64,000 nucleotides of DNA from Actinoallomurus oryzae. GTDB lineage: Bacteria > Actinomycetota > Actinomycetes > Streptosporangiales > Streptosporangiaceae. The notes beneath the pieces were generated by a model. The model did not search any database. It had not been told where the DNA came from and saw only the letters and a list, made by a program, of their open reading frames with translations. Numbering within the stretch: position 1 is the first letter of the stretch; each line of letters opens with the position of its first letter. Below, piece by piece: positions 45,597 through 53,945 of this stretch. The stretch is from the NCBI RefSeq assembly GCF_039541955.1, contig NZ_BAABHF010000027.1, positions 1-64,000 of the forward strand, in the 5' to 3' direction. The position numbers were made by a program, and so were the translations under genes.

Positions 45597-46229
45597 TCAG
45601 ATGTGTTGTGCGACGTCGGCCAGGCGTTCGATCACCGGAACTCCGAAGCGGGCGAGGTCGGCGCGGGACTGCAGGCCGCCGGTGTAGAGCACCGCGCGGG
45701 CCCCGACGTGCCGCGCGGCGGCCGCGTCGTCGACGCTGTCGCCGACCATGAGGACGTCGGCGGCGTCGATGCCCAGCGCCGCCAGGTGCCGCACCATGAA
45801 GTTCGCCTTCTCCCCGCCTCCCTCGTCGGGCCGCAGGCCGTCGACCCGCCGGAAGGCCAGGCCGAGGCCGAGCCTGCGCACCGCCACGGCGAGCCGGTCG
45901 TGGTGCCACATGGACAGCACCGACTGGGTGTGTCCGTCGCCGGCGAGCGTGTCGATGGTCCGGCGGGCGTCGGCGGCGAGCCGGCAGCGCTCCATGAGCC
46001 GGTGGTAGGAGTCGTGGAACGCGGCGTCGATCCGCTCCCACTCGCCGTCTTCGAGCGCCCGGCCGAGGATGCGCTCGTACGACGTCCAGATCGGTCGCGT
46101 GTAGGCCGCGCGGTAGCCGTCCAGCCCCAGCGGCGGCAGCCCATAGCCGGCGAAGACCTCGTTGGTGGCGTCGAGAATGGCATCGCGATCGTCGAAGAGC
46201 GTGCCGTTCCAGTCCCAGACGATGTGCAT
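45597..46229 (-). CDS. HAD family hydrolase
   Basis: 210 aa. Motif I IVWDWNGTLFDDRDAI, motif II SVLSMWHHD and motif III/IV DVLMVGDSVDDAAAAR are all present, so it is a subclass IA phosphatase (phosphoglycolate phosphatase-like). The substrate is unknown. It lies upstream of pruA on the same strand, with an 88-bp gap. Confidence 0.9.
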   Translation of the reverse strand: MHIVWDWNGTLFDDRDAILDATNEVFAGYGLPPLGLDGYRAAYTRPIWTSYERILGRALEDGEWERIDAAFHDSYHRLMERCRLAADARRTIDTLAGDGHTQSVLSMWHHDRLAVAVRRLGLGLAFRRVDGLRPDEGGGEKANFMVRHLAALGIDAADVLMVGDSVDDAAAARHVGARAVLYTGGLQSRADLARFGVPVIERLADVAQHI

Positions 46230-46388
46230 GACGTCCTATCGTCCCCGATGCCGCGTCCGGGCGCACCGGTACGGCCGGGCCCGGCCGCACCGGTGCGCCG
46301 GAAACGGCACGTGACCGGCGCCGCCGCGCCGTCACGGGTGGCCCGCCCGTGACGGTGAGGCGGTCGTTCCGGCTCTCCGTCACGTGGA

Positions 46389-47261
46389 TCAGTTCGGGGG
46401 GTGGACGAAGAGGAGGACCTCACCGCCCGTTCCGGCGGCGGCGTCGTAGACGCGCCAGTCGCCCTTCACCTTGTCGGCCGGGACGCCCATGGGGTACGGC
46501 TGGCGGTCGCCCTGCTCGTCGGGGCGGGTGGGCTGGTAGCGGTACCCGATGCCGCCGATGTGCCGCCTCCTGGCCTCGGCGAGCACGTCGGCGACGGTAC
46601 GTCCCCGAACGTCGCTCAGCCCCACGCCCTCGCCGGGGGTGTCTCCGGGGCCGGTGTTGTAGTGCTCGCCCGGCCGTGCCGTCCGCCCGAAGACGACCCG
46701 GACGAACGCCTTGTAGGTCAGCGGGATCTTGATGCCGACCTCGCAGGTCTCGCTTCCGCAGTGCCCCGGCGCGCTGATCGTCTTGACCCGGCCGCCGCCG
46801 TCGTCCTCCAGGAAGATGACCGAGCCCGCCTTCCTCGCCGGGCCGGGCTCCAGCCGGAGGTCGACGTTCAGGCCGTGGGCGGCGAACTCCTTCTTGTACC
46901 GCGCCGGGTCGGCGACCGGGTCCGTCACCTTCACGGTCAGGTATCCGCCCTTCCGAGTGAAGGAGAGCGCGGCCGCCTGTACGCGCGGCGGGGCGGGGGC
47001 GACAGTGACCGCGGGACGGCCGGTGTCGCGGGTCGGCACGACGGTGACCGCGACCGCGACGGCCCCGGCCGCGACGGCACCGGTCGTGAGCAGCAGCCAC
47101 GGCCGCGCGGGGAGGCGACGCGTGCTCGTGACGCGGGCGGGCCGGGGGCTCGCGACGATGGCGGCGATCCTCGCCTCCATCCCGGCATCGGACTGGTCCG
47201 TCTCGGACAGGTCGTCGAGGGCCACGGGCTTGAGGGCGGACAAAGCGCGGTGACCGGTCAT
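46389..47261 (-). CDS. Membrane-anchored partner of the ECF-type sigma factor
   Basis: 290 aa. A cytosolic N-terminus (ALDDLSETDQSDAGMEARIA) is followed by a membrane helix (about 48-68) and a ~200-aa extracytoplasmic part with no recognised fold. Its ATG overlaps the sigma factor stop (ATGA), the usual arrangement for a sigma factor and its co-regulator, so it may act as an anti-sigma factor. No zinc-binding HxxxCxxC motif is present. Confidence 0.7.
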   Translation of the reverse strand: MTGHRALSALKPVALDDLSETDQSDAGMEARIAAIVASPRPARVTSTRRLPARPWLLLTTGAVAAGAVAVAVTVVPTRDTGRPAVTVAPAPPRVQAAALSFTRKGGYLTVKVTDPVADPARYKKEFAAHGLNVDLRLEPGPARKAGSVIFLEDDGGGRVKTISAPGHCGSETCEVGIKIPLTYKAFVRVVFGRTARPGEHYNTGPGDTPGEGVGLSDVRGRTVADVLAEARRRHIGGIGYRYQPTRPDEQGDRQPYPMGVPADKVKGDWRVYDAAAGTGGEVLLFVHPPN

Positions 47262-47830
47262 GAGCGGTTTCCTTCCAGCAGGTCCAGGGGGACCATCGCC
47301 GCCGTGCCCGTCTCCTTGTGCAGCGCTCGGGTGAGCCGCCGGCGGGCGCGGTGGACACGGACGTAGTACAGGGCCTTCGTGCACCCGAGGACCGTCGCGG
47401 CCTGCGCCGCGTCAAGCCCGTACCAGGCGCTCAGGATGAGGATCTCGGCATCGGCCTCCGGGAGGGAGGCGAACGCGGCCAGGACGCTGTCGCGTTCGGC
47501 CACCAGGTCACCGGTGTCCCAGGCCACCAGGTCGCGTTCGTCGCTCAACCGCCCGATGCGATGGGCGATCGTCTCGCGCCGCCGGCCGGCGGCGCGCTGT
47601 TTGAGCCGGTGGTTCCGCGCGGCTCGCAGCAACCAGGGCAGAGGATCGTCCTGGGGGACCTCGCCGAGCTTGCGCCACGCCGTCAGGAACGTCTCGTTGA
47701 CGACGTCCTCCGCGACGTCACGCCGGTCGTGGGCCAGCGCGTAGCTCAGCACCCTCGAGTAGTTGCGCCGGTAAATGGACGTGAAGCGTGCGGCGTCATC
47801 ACCGGTGTCCTCACCTCGGGCAACGATCAC
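47258..47830 (-). CDS. RNA polymerase sigma factor, ECF-like
   Basis: About 190 aa from GTG 47830, with AGAGGGGG upstream; an earlier in-frame GTG at 47848 lacks a ribosome binding site. Region 2 (NYSRVLSYALAHDRRDVAED, then VVNETFLTAWRKLGEVP) and region 4 (LSAWYGLDAAQAATVLGCTK, then YVRVHRARRRLTRAL) are clear. It directs transcription of a small regulon, probably including its own unit. The coupled membrane protein follows with overlap. Confidence 0.9.
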   Translation of the reverse strand: MIVARGEDTGDDAARFTSIYRRNYSRVLSYALAHDRRDVAEDVVNETFLTAWRKLGEVPQDDPLPWLLRAARNHRLKQRAAGRRRETIAHRIGRLSDERDLVAWDTGDLVAERDSVLAAFASLPEADAEILILSAWYGLDAAQAATVLGCTKALYYVRVHRARRRLTRALHKETGTAAMVPLDLLEGNRS

Positions 47831-47864
47831 GCCATCACCCCCTCTCACGTGTGCTGTGTAGGTC

Positions 47865-47892
47865 CGACACCGGGTAACCCCTTCCGGTGTCG
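47865..47892. promoter_or_regulatory. Inverted repeat upstream of the sigma factor gene
   Basis: Perfect 9-bp arms CGACACCGG/CCGGTGTCG with a 10-nt spacer, between the DUF6912-like gene and the sigma factor gene. It has no T-run, so it may be an operator rather than a terminator. Confidence 0.4.
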
Positions 47893-47950
47893 CCTTTCTT
47901 GCACGGGGGTGCGGAGTTTCTTACGCCACCCGTCGGGAGAACGGACGCGG

Positions 47951-48457
47951 TCAGGAGAACAGGTGCGGCAGCTCCTGGGTGGCGTACCACAGCAGCTCGT
48001 GACCGGCCGCGCCGTCGACGGTGAAGCGGGCGTCGTCGTCACCTGCGTCGGCGGCGTCGCTCGCGGCGCGCGCCGCGCGTACGTCGGGCTCGGCCTCGGC
48101 GTCGTCCACGTGACCGGAGACGATCCGCTCGAACGGGACCGGCTGGGTCACGCGCACCTGGGCGCGCTCCCCGGGGCCACCCAGGTCGCCGCCGCTGTGC
48201 ACGACCGCCTCATCGGGGATCTCGGCGGCGAGCACGACGCGGCGTGACGGCGCCTCGGGGTCGGCGGCGAGCAGGCGCAGCGAGTCACGCGCGGCGTCCG
48301 ACATCGCGGCGTACTCCAGCTCTTCCAGGTCGGCCGAGGCGTACCACTCGCGCAGCGCCGGTGTCACGGCATAGCCGGTCAGCGGCGCCGGTTCGAGCTT
48401 GCGATCCCGGAGGATGCCGGCGAGTCCGCTGAGTGTGGTCGGAAGGTAGACGCGCAT
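47951..48457 (-). CDS. DUF6912-like conserved actinobacterial protein
   Basis: 168 aa. It opens MRVYLPTTLSGLAGILRDRK and has EYAAMSDAARDSLRLLA and VVLAAEIPD, a pattern I recall from a widespread uncharacterised actinobacterial family. No catalytic motif is visible. It lies 33 bp after the HAD gene at 48491 on the same strand. Confidence 0.7.
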   Translation of the reverse strand: MRVYLPTTLSGLAGILRDRKLEPAPLTGYAVTPALREWYASADLEELEYAAMSDAARDSLRLLAADPEAPSRRVVLAAEIPDEAVVHSGGDLGGPGERAQVRVTQPVPFERIVSGHVDDAEAEPDVRAARAASDAADAGDDDARFTVDGAAGHELLWYATQELPHLFS

Positions 48458-48490
48458 GTCCTACAAGAGTGTGCCAGTACCGGATGAGGA

Positions 48491-49153
48491 CTACCCGAGC
48501 GACACCCCGAACAGCTCCTCCAGGCGCGCCACGGTGGTCGGGGCGTCGGCGTGGTGGACGCCCACGATGCCGAGGCGTTCGGCGGCCCGGATGTTCTGCT
48601 CGATGTCGTCGATGAACGCGCACTCCCGCGGCGGCAGGCCGAGCAGGTCGAGCGCGTGGTGGAAGATCTGCGGGTCGGGCTTGCGCAGCCCCACCTCACC
48701 GGAGATCACCACCTGGTCGAACAGCTCGCCGAACGACTCGCGCGGGTAGGTGTTGCCCCAGGAGTTGGACAGCAGGCAGGTGCACACGCCGGCGGCCCGC
48801 GCCCGGCGCAGCGCCTCGTACATCTCCTCGACGGGCTCGAACGCGGCGAACATCCGCAGCAGCAGGCCCTCGGCCGCGACCGCCATGCCGCCACGGGTGC
48901 GCAGCCGCTCGGCGAGCATGCGCTCGAACTCGGCCGGCGGCAGCGACCCGTCCTCCAGCCCGTGGACCGGATTGGCCGCACCGTCGCCGGCGTACGCCTG
49001 CGCGAACCACTCCCGCATCACCACGCGGTAGGTCTCGTCGTCGATGTCGTCGTTCTCGATCCACACCGCGATCGCGTCACGCAGCGGCGTGGTCAGCACA
49101 CCGCCCCAGTCGATGATCAGTCCGCGTACGGTCACGGCCTCGATGGTAGGCAT
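48491..49153 (-). CDS. HAD-IA family hydrolase
   Basis: About 220 aa from ATG 49153; the GTG at 49129 is another possible start. Motif I reads LIIDWGGVLTTPL, motif II CLLSNSWGN, Lys KPDPQIFHHALDLL, and motif IV ECAFIDDIEQNI. In motif I the second Asp of DxD is Gly, as in some epoxide hydrolase-like HAD proteins. Its start lies 41 bp from the duplicated ABC-transporter gene end at 49195. Confidence 0.85.
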   Translation of the reverse strand: MPTIEAVTVRGLIIDWGGVLTTPLRDAIAVWIENDDIDDETYRVVMREWFAQAYAGDGAANPVHGLEDGSLPPAEFERMLAERLRTRGGMAVAAEGLLLRMFAAFEPVEEMYEALRRARAAGVCTCLLSNSWGNTYPRESFGELFDQVVISGEVGLRKPDPQIFHHALDLLGLPPRECAFIDDIEQNIRAAERLGIVGVHHADAPTTVARLEELFGVSLG

Positions 49154-49194
49154 GCCGTCCACCGGCGGCCGAACCGGGTTCACAGCCGGTGCCT

Positions 49195-49245
49195 CTCGGC
49201 CCGTCGCCGACGCTGCTCGACCGGGTCGGGTACCGGGGCGGACGT
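49195..49245. repeat. Left copy of ~51-bp direct repeat (3' end of ABC-transporter gene)
   Basis: Matches 53973-54023 in the same orientation with a few mismatches (GCTGCTCGACCGGGTCGGGT is identical in both). On the minus strand both encode TSAPVPDPVEQRRRRAER; the left copy then ends HRL-stop (49180-49182), the intact gene ends with a different tail. The repeat brackets the four-gene cassette. Confidence 0.85.
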
Positions 49246-49317
49246 CGCCAGAGGCGTTGTCAGTGCCGCCCATCCGACGTATGCCTGGAACAGGACCGTG
49301 CTCTCCGGAGGCATGCC

Positions 49318-50028
49318 TTGCCACAGGGAAACTGGCCGAAAGACACCTTCCTCTATCGTCTTCGCGAGTCTCTGCGAGCGAGAATCATGCAGCTGGGCGT
49401 CCGGCGAACGTATCCGCCCGGTCATGTGCTGTTGCGACAGGGCGCACCCGGCGAGTCCGTCTGGGTGCTCGTTGACGCGCTGGTCAAGGTGACCGCCCAG
49501 ACCCAGAACGGCAGTGAGGCGCTGTTAGCGATCAGAGTGAGCGGCGATGTGGTCGGCGAGATGGGCGCCCTCGACGGATCGCCCCGATCCGCGACCGTGA
49601 CGACCTGCGGCAGAGCAGTGGTCTTCCAGGTCAAGGGAGCGATCTTCATCGACTTCATACGCCGGCATCCCGAGGCGGCACTGACACTCAGCCAAATGGC
49701 CGTCGAACGATTGCGCTGGGCCAATCAGCGGCGGCTCGACTTCACCGGGTACGGAACCGACGTCTGCTTGGCGCGTGTGCTGATCGACCTCGCCAGACGA
49801 CACGGGGCTCGGAAGGACGACGGCCTCGACATCGGCGTGTCACTCACCCAGACGGAACTCGGTGGCATGGTCGGCGCCAAAGAGGTCACCGTGCAAAAGG
49901 CGCTCCGCGGCCTCTCTGGGCTGGGACTGGTCCAGCCAGGACACCGCCGTGTCCTCATCACGGATATGCGAGGGCTGGTGAAGTTCGCAGACCTGGATTC
50001 GAGGGACGTTCCTCCAAAGCCGTACTAA
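49318..50028 (+). CDS. Crp/Fnr family regulator with intact cNMP-binding cassette
   Basis: 236 aa from TTG 49318, chosen because GGAGG lies 6 nt upstream (49307-49311). An N-terminal cyclic-nucleotide-binding domain (PGHVLLRQGAPGESVWVLVD) contains a phosphate-binding cassette GEMGALDGSPRSATV that fits the cNMP consensus GE-AL-x-R-A-T. The C-terminal winged helix is LTQTELGGMVGAKEVTVQKA. It should switch genes on or off in response to a cyclic nucleotide. The next gene encodes a cyclase-like protein, so regulator and signal maker appear to be paired. Confidence 0.9.
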   Translation: MPQGNWPKDTFLYRLRESLRARIMQLGVRRTYPPGHVLLRQGAPGESVWVLVDALVKVTAQTQNGSEALLAIRVSGDVVGEMGALDGSPRSATVTTCGRAVVFQVKGAIFIDFIRRHPEAALTLSQMAVERLRWANQRRLDFTGYGTDVCLARVLIDLARRHGARKDDGLDIGVSLTQTELGGMVGAKEVTVQKALRGLSGLGLVQPGHRRVLITDMRGLVKFADLDSRDVPPKPY

Positions 50029-50089
50029 TACGGCATCCGTCCGGAATCGGGATCGGATCATGAGGTCGGCCCCGAGAGCTGGAGGGACG

Positions 50090-50881
50090 ATGAGCGACCA
50101 CCCGATGCCAGAGTATCGAGCTCTGATGACCGTCGACATCGAGGACTACGGCAGCCGGACCGATGCCGAGCAGCGCGTTTTGCAGAGTGCCATGATGATG
50201 AGTCTCGACCGCGCCGCCGATGCGGCGATGCTGCATCGCGAGCGATGGAAGTGGCAGTTCGGCGGCGACGGCCTGATGGCGGTTCTGCCTCCCGGCTCCG
50301 ACATCCTTCGCCTCCTCGACGTCCTCGTTCGCCGGCTCGACGCCGAACTCGGCTCATACAACCGGTTGCGGGAACAGCCCGCGTGGACCCGGATCAGGCT
50401 ACGGCTCGCGGTACACGCCGGGCCGATTCATCAGGACGGAGAGTCCGGCTGGCCGGGGCAGCATGTCGTCCTCCCCGCCCGGCTACGCGACTCCAAGCCG
50501 GTACGCGCCGCCCTCGGTGCGCGAACCCAAGCCGACCTGGCGGTCGTGGTCTCCGAGGACGTCTACCGCGACTACGTGACCCAGGGGCCCGGTGATCCCC
50601 GTCCGACGGAGTTCCGCCACATACGGGTCCAAGAGAAGAAGCAGTCCTACACCGCCCACCTCTATCTGCCCGGATACGACGTCCACCAGATCGTCGAACT
50701 GGCGCCCTACGACGTGGACGAGCAGCCGCCGTCCGACGCCGCCCCGCCCGCCATGCCGGCGACACCCGGGCCGCCCGCGCCCACCGGGGGCATCACCGCC
50801 GGGCGCGACATCTTCGGCACCGTGAGCAACAACGCGAGCGGAGGAGGAAGCATCAACATCGGCGGCGGGCCGGACCGATGA
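50090..50881 (+). CDS. Class III nucleotidyl cyclase-like protein with GRD-type C-terminal tail
   Basis: 263 aa from ATG 50090 (GGAGGGAC upstream). The class III cyclase core is visible: metal Asp in LMTVDIEDYG (D16), second metal Asp in WQFGGDGLMAVLP (D60), IRLRLAVHAGPIH, and a GQHVVLPARLRD segment where the usual transition-state Asn is Val but the Arg remains. So cyclic-nucleotide synthesis is plausible but altered. After a Pro-rich linker the C-terminus is ITAGRDIFGTVSNNASGGGS (about 233-252), a motif shared with the next protein. It overlaps the next gene by ATGA. Confidence 0.75.
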   Translation: MSDHPMPEYRALMTVDIEDYGSRTDAEQRVLQSAMMMSLDRAADAAMLHRERWKWQFGGDGLMAVLPPGSDILRLLDVLVRRLDAELGSYNRLREQPAWTRIRLRLAVHAGPIHQDGESGWPGQHVVLPARLRDSKPVRAALGARTQADLAVVVSEDVYRDYVTQGPGDPRPTEFRHIRVQEKKQSYTAHLYLPGYDVHQIVELAPYDVDEQPPSDAAPPAMPATPGPPAPTGGITAGRDIFGTVSNNASGGGSINIGGGPDR

Positions 50882-53157
50882 GCGACGATCGGGAAAACCC
50901 TGCGCAGGACACCGGCTCTGGGGCGGACAAGACCGTTTCCGGCGCGGAGACGGGCGGAGGCTCCGGAGCGCAGCAGCCTGACAGTCCGACCTCGCGCCCG
51001 CCCGGCCGGGAACTCGAAGTGCGGGCCGAGCGTCCAGACGGCACGACCGGATCCGGCGACGGCGGGCAGGACGCCGAACCCGACGAACGGCGGCTCCATG
51101 AGAGCATCGCCGCCGAGGCGCGGGACCGGCGGGAACGCGACGACAGCCTGCGGGACCTGTTCGGCAACGCCTCGGTGGACGCGGGCCGTGACGTCTACGG
51201 CGATGTCAGGAACACCGCGTTCGAGGGCGGCACCATCTTCCAAGGCAGCACGGTCTTTCAGAACAGCACCTCCTTTCGCGACAGCACTTTCAACTTCACC
51301 GAATCCGGTGACGGCCGCTGCACCGTCACTCATCTACGGATCCAAGACGCCGACGAACTCCTGGAATGGTTTGTGCCGTCGGCCAGTCAGGAAAGTCTGG
51401 AAATGTGCGTCGACACCGAAACCGTGGTCTTCCTTCGCGGTGCGGAGGGCACCGGCCGCAGGTCCGCCGCGCGAGTCGCACTGCTCAACTGGGTGCGCAA
51501 GCGAGGAAGCGCGGCGTCTCCCGATGAGGCCGAGGAGCACGTCGGGGAGATCCGGCTGCCGCGCGACAAAGTGGACATGCCCGAACTGCGACGCGGTCAC
51601 GGCTATCTTCTTGAGCCCACGTCGGGCGACGGCCGGGTCCGGGAGATCGATCATCTGTCCGATCTGGCGGCTCGGAACGAGTGCCGGCTGGTGGTCGTGA
51701 TCCCTCCGAAACGGACCGGCCGTTGTGTGATCGACCACGTCCCGGCATCGGACCAGGCCGTCTTCCGCCGCTGGCTTCACCGCGCGGCGAGCACCGACGT
51801 CGATCCATGGCAACTCGCCGAGGTCGACCAGACGATCACCTCTCGCCTCGACGGTGAGCACTCACCGTCGATCGTCGCCGCCCAGGCTCGTCAGGCGGTT
51901 CACAGGCTGCGGAAGGGCCACCCGGTCGCCGGGGTCGTCGAGGATCTTCTCGACGAGCTGACGGGGCGCCTCCGAGAGGACATCCGCCGGCGAATCGATA
52001 CCAGGGATCCGATTCTCGGCGGATGTTTCATGGCCGCGGTGGCGGCCCTGCACGGCTGTCCTGAAATGGTCATCTCACAGGCCGCCATGGATCTCGCGGA
52101 GCGCATCGACGAAGACTGGAAAGTCCACGATAAAAGGCGGACGCGCCCCATCTGGGAGGAACTACAGAGCTGGTTGCGCTCCACCAAGTCAACGGCACGC
52201 CCCTCTCCACGCCCGGGCGACGGCCGCACACTTCTTCTCGATCGCCCGAGGGCACCGGGCATAGCGCTGCAGGTGCTCTGGGAAGAACATCCGACGATCA
52301 GAGAAGCGTTGATCCAATGGCTTCGGCACCTCACCGAGCATCCCGACCCCGGCGTCCAGACACGGGCCGCGCACGCGGTGGGGATGTTCGCGACGCTCGA
52401 CTTCAACACCATCAACACGCGATTCCTCGCCGAATGGAGCAATTCACGGAGCTCTTACGATCACCGGCGAGCCGCGTTGGTGCTGGAAGCAACGGCGTGT
52501 GACCTGCAGCTCAAGGACCGCGTTCACGCTCACCTCCGCGAACTGGCCTCTTCCGTACGTTACGGCCACCGCGCCGTCGCCGTCCGCGCGTACGGATCCA
52601 GGATCGGCCTGGAGGCACCGGATGAGGCCCTTCGCGTGCTGCGGTCCGTATCCGTCCGTCTGAACCTCCGTCTCGACCACGAGATCGCCGTGACCGTCGC
52701 GAACCTCTGCCATGCCGGAACAGCGCGGGCAATCGTCAAGGAACTCGCCTCGTGGGTGACCGCGGGATCGGACGGCGGCCGGTACAGCGCCGCTCTGGCA
52801 TTCGGACGTCTCGCCGCGCCGTGGAGCGACGCACCCGCCGGCCCGGCACTCGCCGGGCTCTGCGCGGGCGACCACCTGGTCCGGCTGTGGCAGAACGCTC
52901 TGAGGCTACGGATCGCGAGCAAGGGTTCCGGATGGCCACGCCTGGCACTCCCCGACGCCTGGGACGTCTTCTGCGCCTGGGTGCGGCTCCACGACGAGAA
53001 CCGCGCCGCCCGGACCGTCGTCGACCGCGTGGCCGCCACGGTCGACGCGCGAGAGCTGGAGCTCTATCTGCGTCTCTGGCGTCGGCGACAGCGCATTCCG
53101 CAGGAGCTGTACTCCCATCTCATGGAGATATCGAAGGGAGCTACCCCTTGTTCTTGA
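50878..53157 (+). CDS. Large protein with beta-repeat, degenerate P-loop and HEAT-like repeats
   Basis: 759 aa. A disordered acidic N-terminus (1-75) and a short helix are followed by VDAGRDVYGDVRNTAF and a ladder of G/N-S-T-x-F units (about 100-140: TIFQGSTVFQNSTSFRDSTF), like a small beta-solenoid. Then comes an NTPase-like region with a P-loop remnant GAEGTGRRS (188-196) in which the Lys is Arg, so ATP hydrolysis is doubtful. The C-terminal half (about 460-740) is helical and HEAT-like. This order recalls STAND-type conflict proteins, but I do not recognise the family. It is translationally coupled to genes on both sides. Confidence 0.8.
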   Translation: MSDDRENPAQDTGSGADKTVSGAETGGGSGAQQPDSPTSRPPGRELEVRAERPDGTTGSGDGGQDAEPDERRLHESIAAEARDRRERDDSLRDLFGNASVDAGRDVYGDVRNTAFEGGTIFQGSTVFQNSTSFRDSTFNFTESGDGRCTVTHLRIQDADELLEWFVPSASQESLEMCVDTETVVFLRGAEGTGRRSAARVALLNWVRKRGSAASPDEAEEHVGEIRLPRDKVDMPELRRGHGYLLEPTSGDGRVREIDHLSDLAARNECRLVVVIPPKRTGRCVIDHVPASDQAVFRRWLHRAASTDVDPWQLAEVDQTITSRLDGEHSPSIVAAQARQAVHRLRKGHPVAGVVEDLLDELTGRLREDIRRRIDTRDPILGGCFMAAVAALHGCPEMVISQAAMDLAERIDEDWKVHDKRRTRPIWEELQSWLRSTKSTARPSPRPGDGRTLLLDRPRAPGIALQVLWEEHPTIREALIQWLRHLTEHPDPGVQTRAAHAVGMFATLDFNTINTRFLAEWSNSRSSYDHRRAALVLEATACDLQLKDRVHAHLRELASSVRYGHRAVAVRAYGSRIGLEAPDEALRVLRSVSVRLNLRLDHEIAVTVANLCHAGTARAIVKELASWVTAGSDGGRYSAALAFGRLAAPWSDAPAGPALAGLCAGDHLVRLWQNALRLRIASKGSGWPRLALPDAWDVFCAWVRLHDENRAARTVVDRVAATVDARELELYLRLWRRRQRIPQELYSHLMEISKGATPCS

Positions 53158-53945
53158 TCAGCAGGCAGTTCGCCGAGCCGTCTCCGCTTTCGATCGGCGA
53201 CCGGCCGGAGACCTTCCCGGCCCCCTCCGCCGAGCCCGCTTACGACTTCACCATCACCGCCTTCTATCAGAGAACCGTGAAAGGCGGTCGCCGGACGACC
53301 GTGTGGCTGCAACGCGAGGAACTCGCCAGGACCCGCGAGGTCGTCAGGGACACGGCACGAAGTGTCTCCTCCGAATACTCCATTCTCAAGCCCGTCCAGG
53401 CGGAGAAGGCGATCAACGACGCGCTGGCCCGGTCGCTCGCCGTCGAGGGACGCTCCACGCCATCGGTCTGGAGAGCACGGGTCGAGGTGACCGCACCCGA
53501 CGCGGTGCGTGAGATGTTGCAGGCGACGCTGAAGGAACGTTACGAGATCGAGGCACGTGCTCGCGTGCAGGAACTCCTGGTGGCCACGACGGATCAGCTG
53601 CGCGAGCTCTGGAGCGGCTTTCTCGCCCGAGCGGCGAAGCACTCCTCCGCACCGCACGCACTCGAACTCGCCCAGGACCCCCAGCACGTCGCGGACGTTT
53701 TGAAGAAGATGCTCGACGAGCACCGCGACGACGCCCGTCACCTGCTCGAACTGGTCGCCGGCATCGTGGAGGCGCACAGGTCCGCGGGCATCCTGGACCT
53801 GGTCGTGGAGACCGACTCCGTGCTGCGCAGGACGCTGGCGATGATGGGCATCGAACTACCCGAGCAAGAGTCCGACCCGTTTGTCGTCACGGAACGCGCC
53901 GAGTCATCCCGGACTCCCGGCCGGTCCCAGGACGGTTCACATTGA
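53148..53945 (+). CDS. Helical protein of unknown function, last gene of the cassette
   Basis: 265 aa from TTG 53148; GAAGGGAG lies 7 nt upstream and the start overlaps the stop of the previous gene by 10 bp. An N-terminal beta-rich part is followed by long amphipathic helices (EYSILKPVQAEKAINDALAR, TLKERYEIEARARVQELLVA). The strand-then-helix pattern is faintly like SPFH/band-7 proteins, but I would not assign it. No signal peptide or membrane helix is visible. The end overlaps the convergent ABC-transporter gene by 9 bp. Confidence 0.75.
   Translation: MFLISRQFAEPSPLSIGDRPETFPAPSAEPAYDFTITAFYQRTVKGGRRTTVWLQREELARTREVVRDTARSVSSEYSILKPVQAEKAINDALARSLAVEGRSTPSVWRARVEVTAPDAVREMLQATLKERYEIEARARVQELLVATTDQLRELWSGFLARAAKHSSAPHALELAQDPQHVADVLKKMLDEHRDDARHLLELVAGIVEAHRSAGILDLVVETDSVLRRTLAMMGIELPEQESDPFVVTERAESSRTPGRSQDGSH

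Noticed and set aside
49318..50881. Direct assignment of the Crp-cyclase pair as Pycsar
   Set aside because: Pycsar effectors are membrane or TIR proteins fused to a binding domain; here the binder is a DNA-binding regulator and the cyclase lacks the usual transition-state Asn. Kept as a comparison only.
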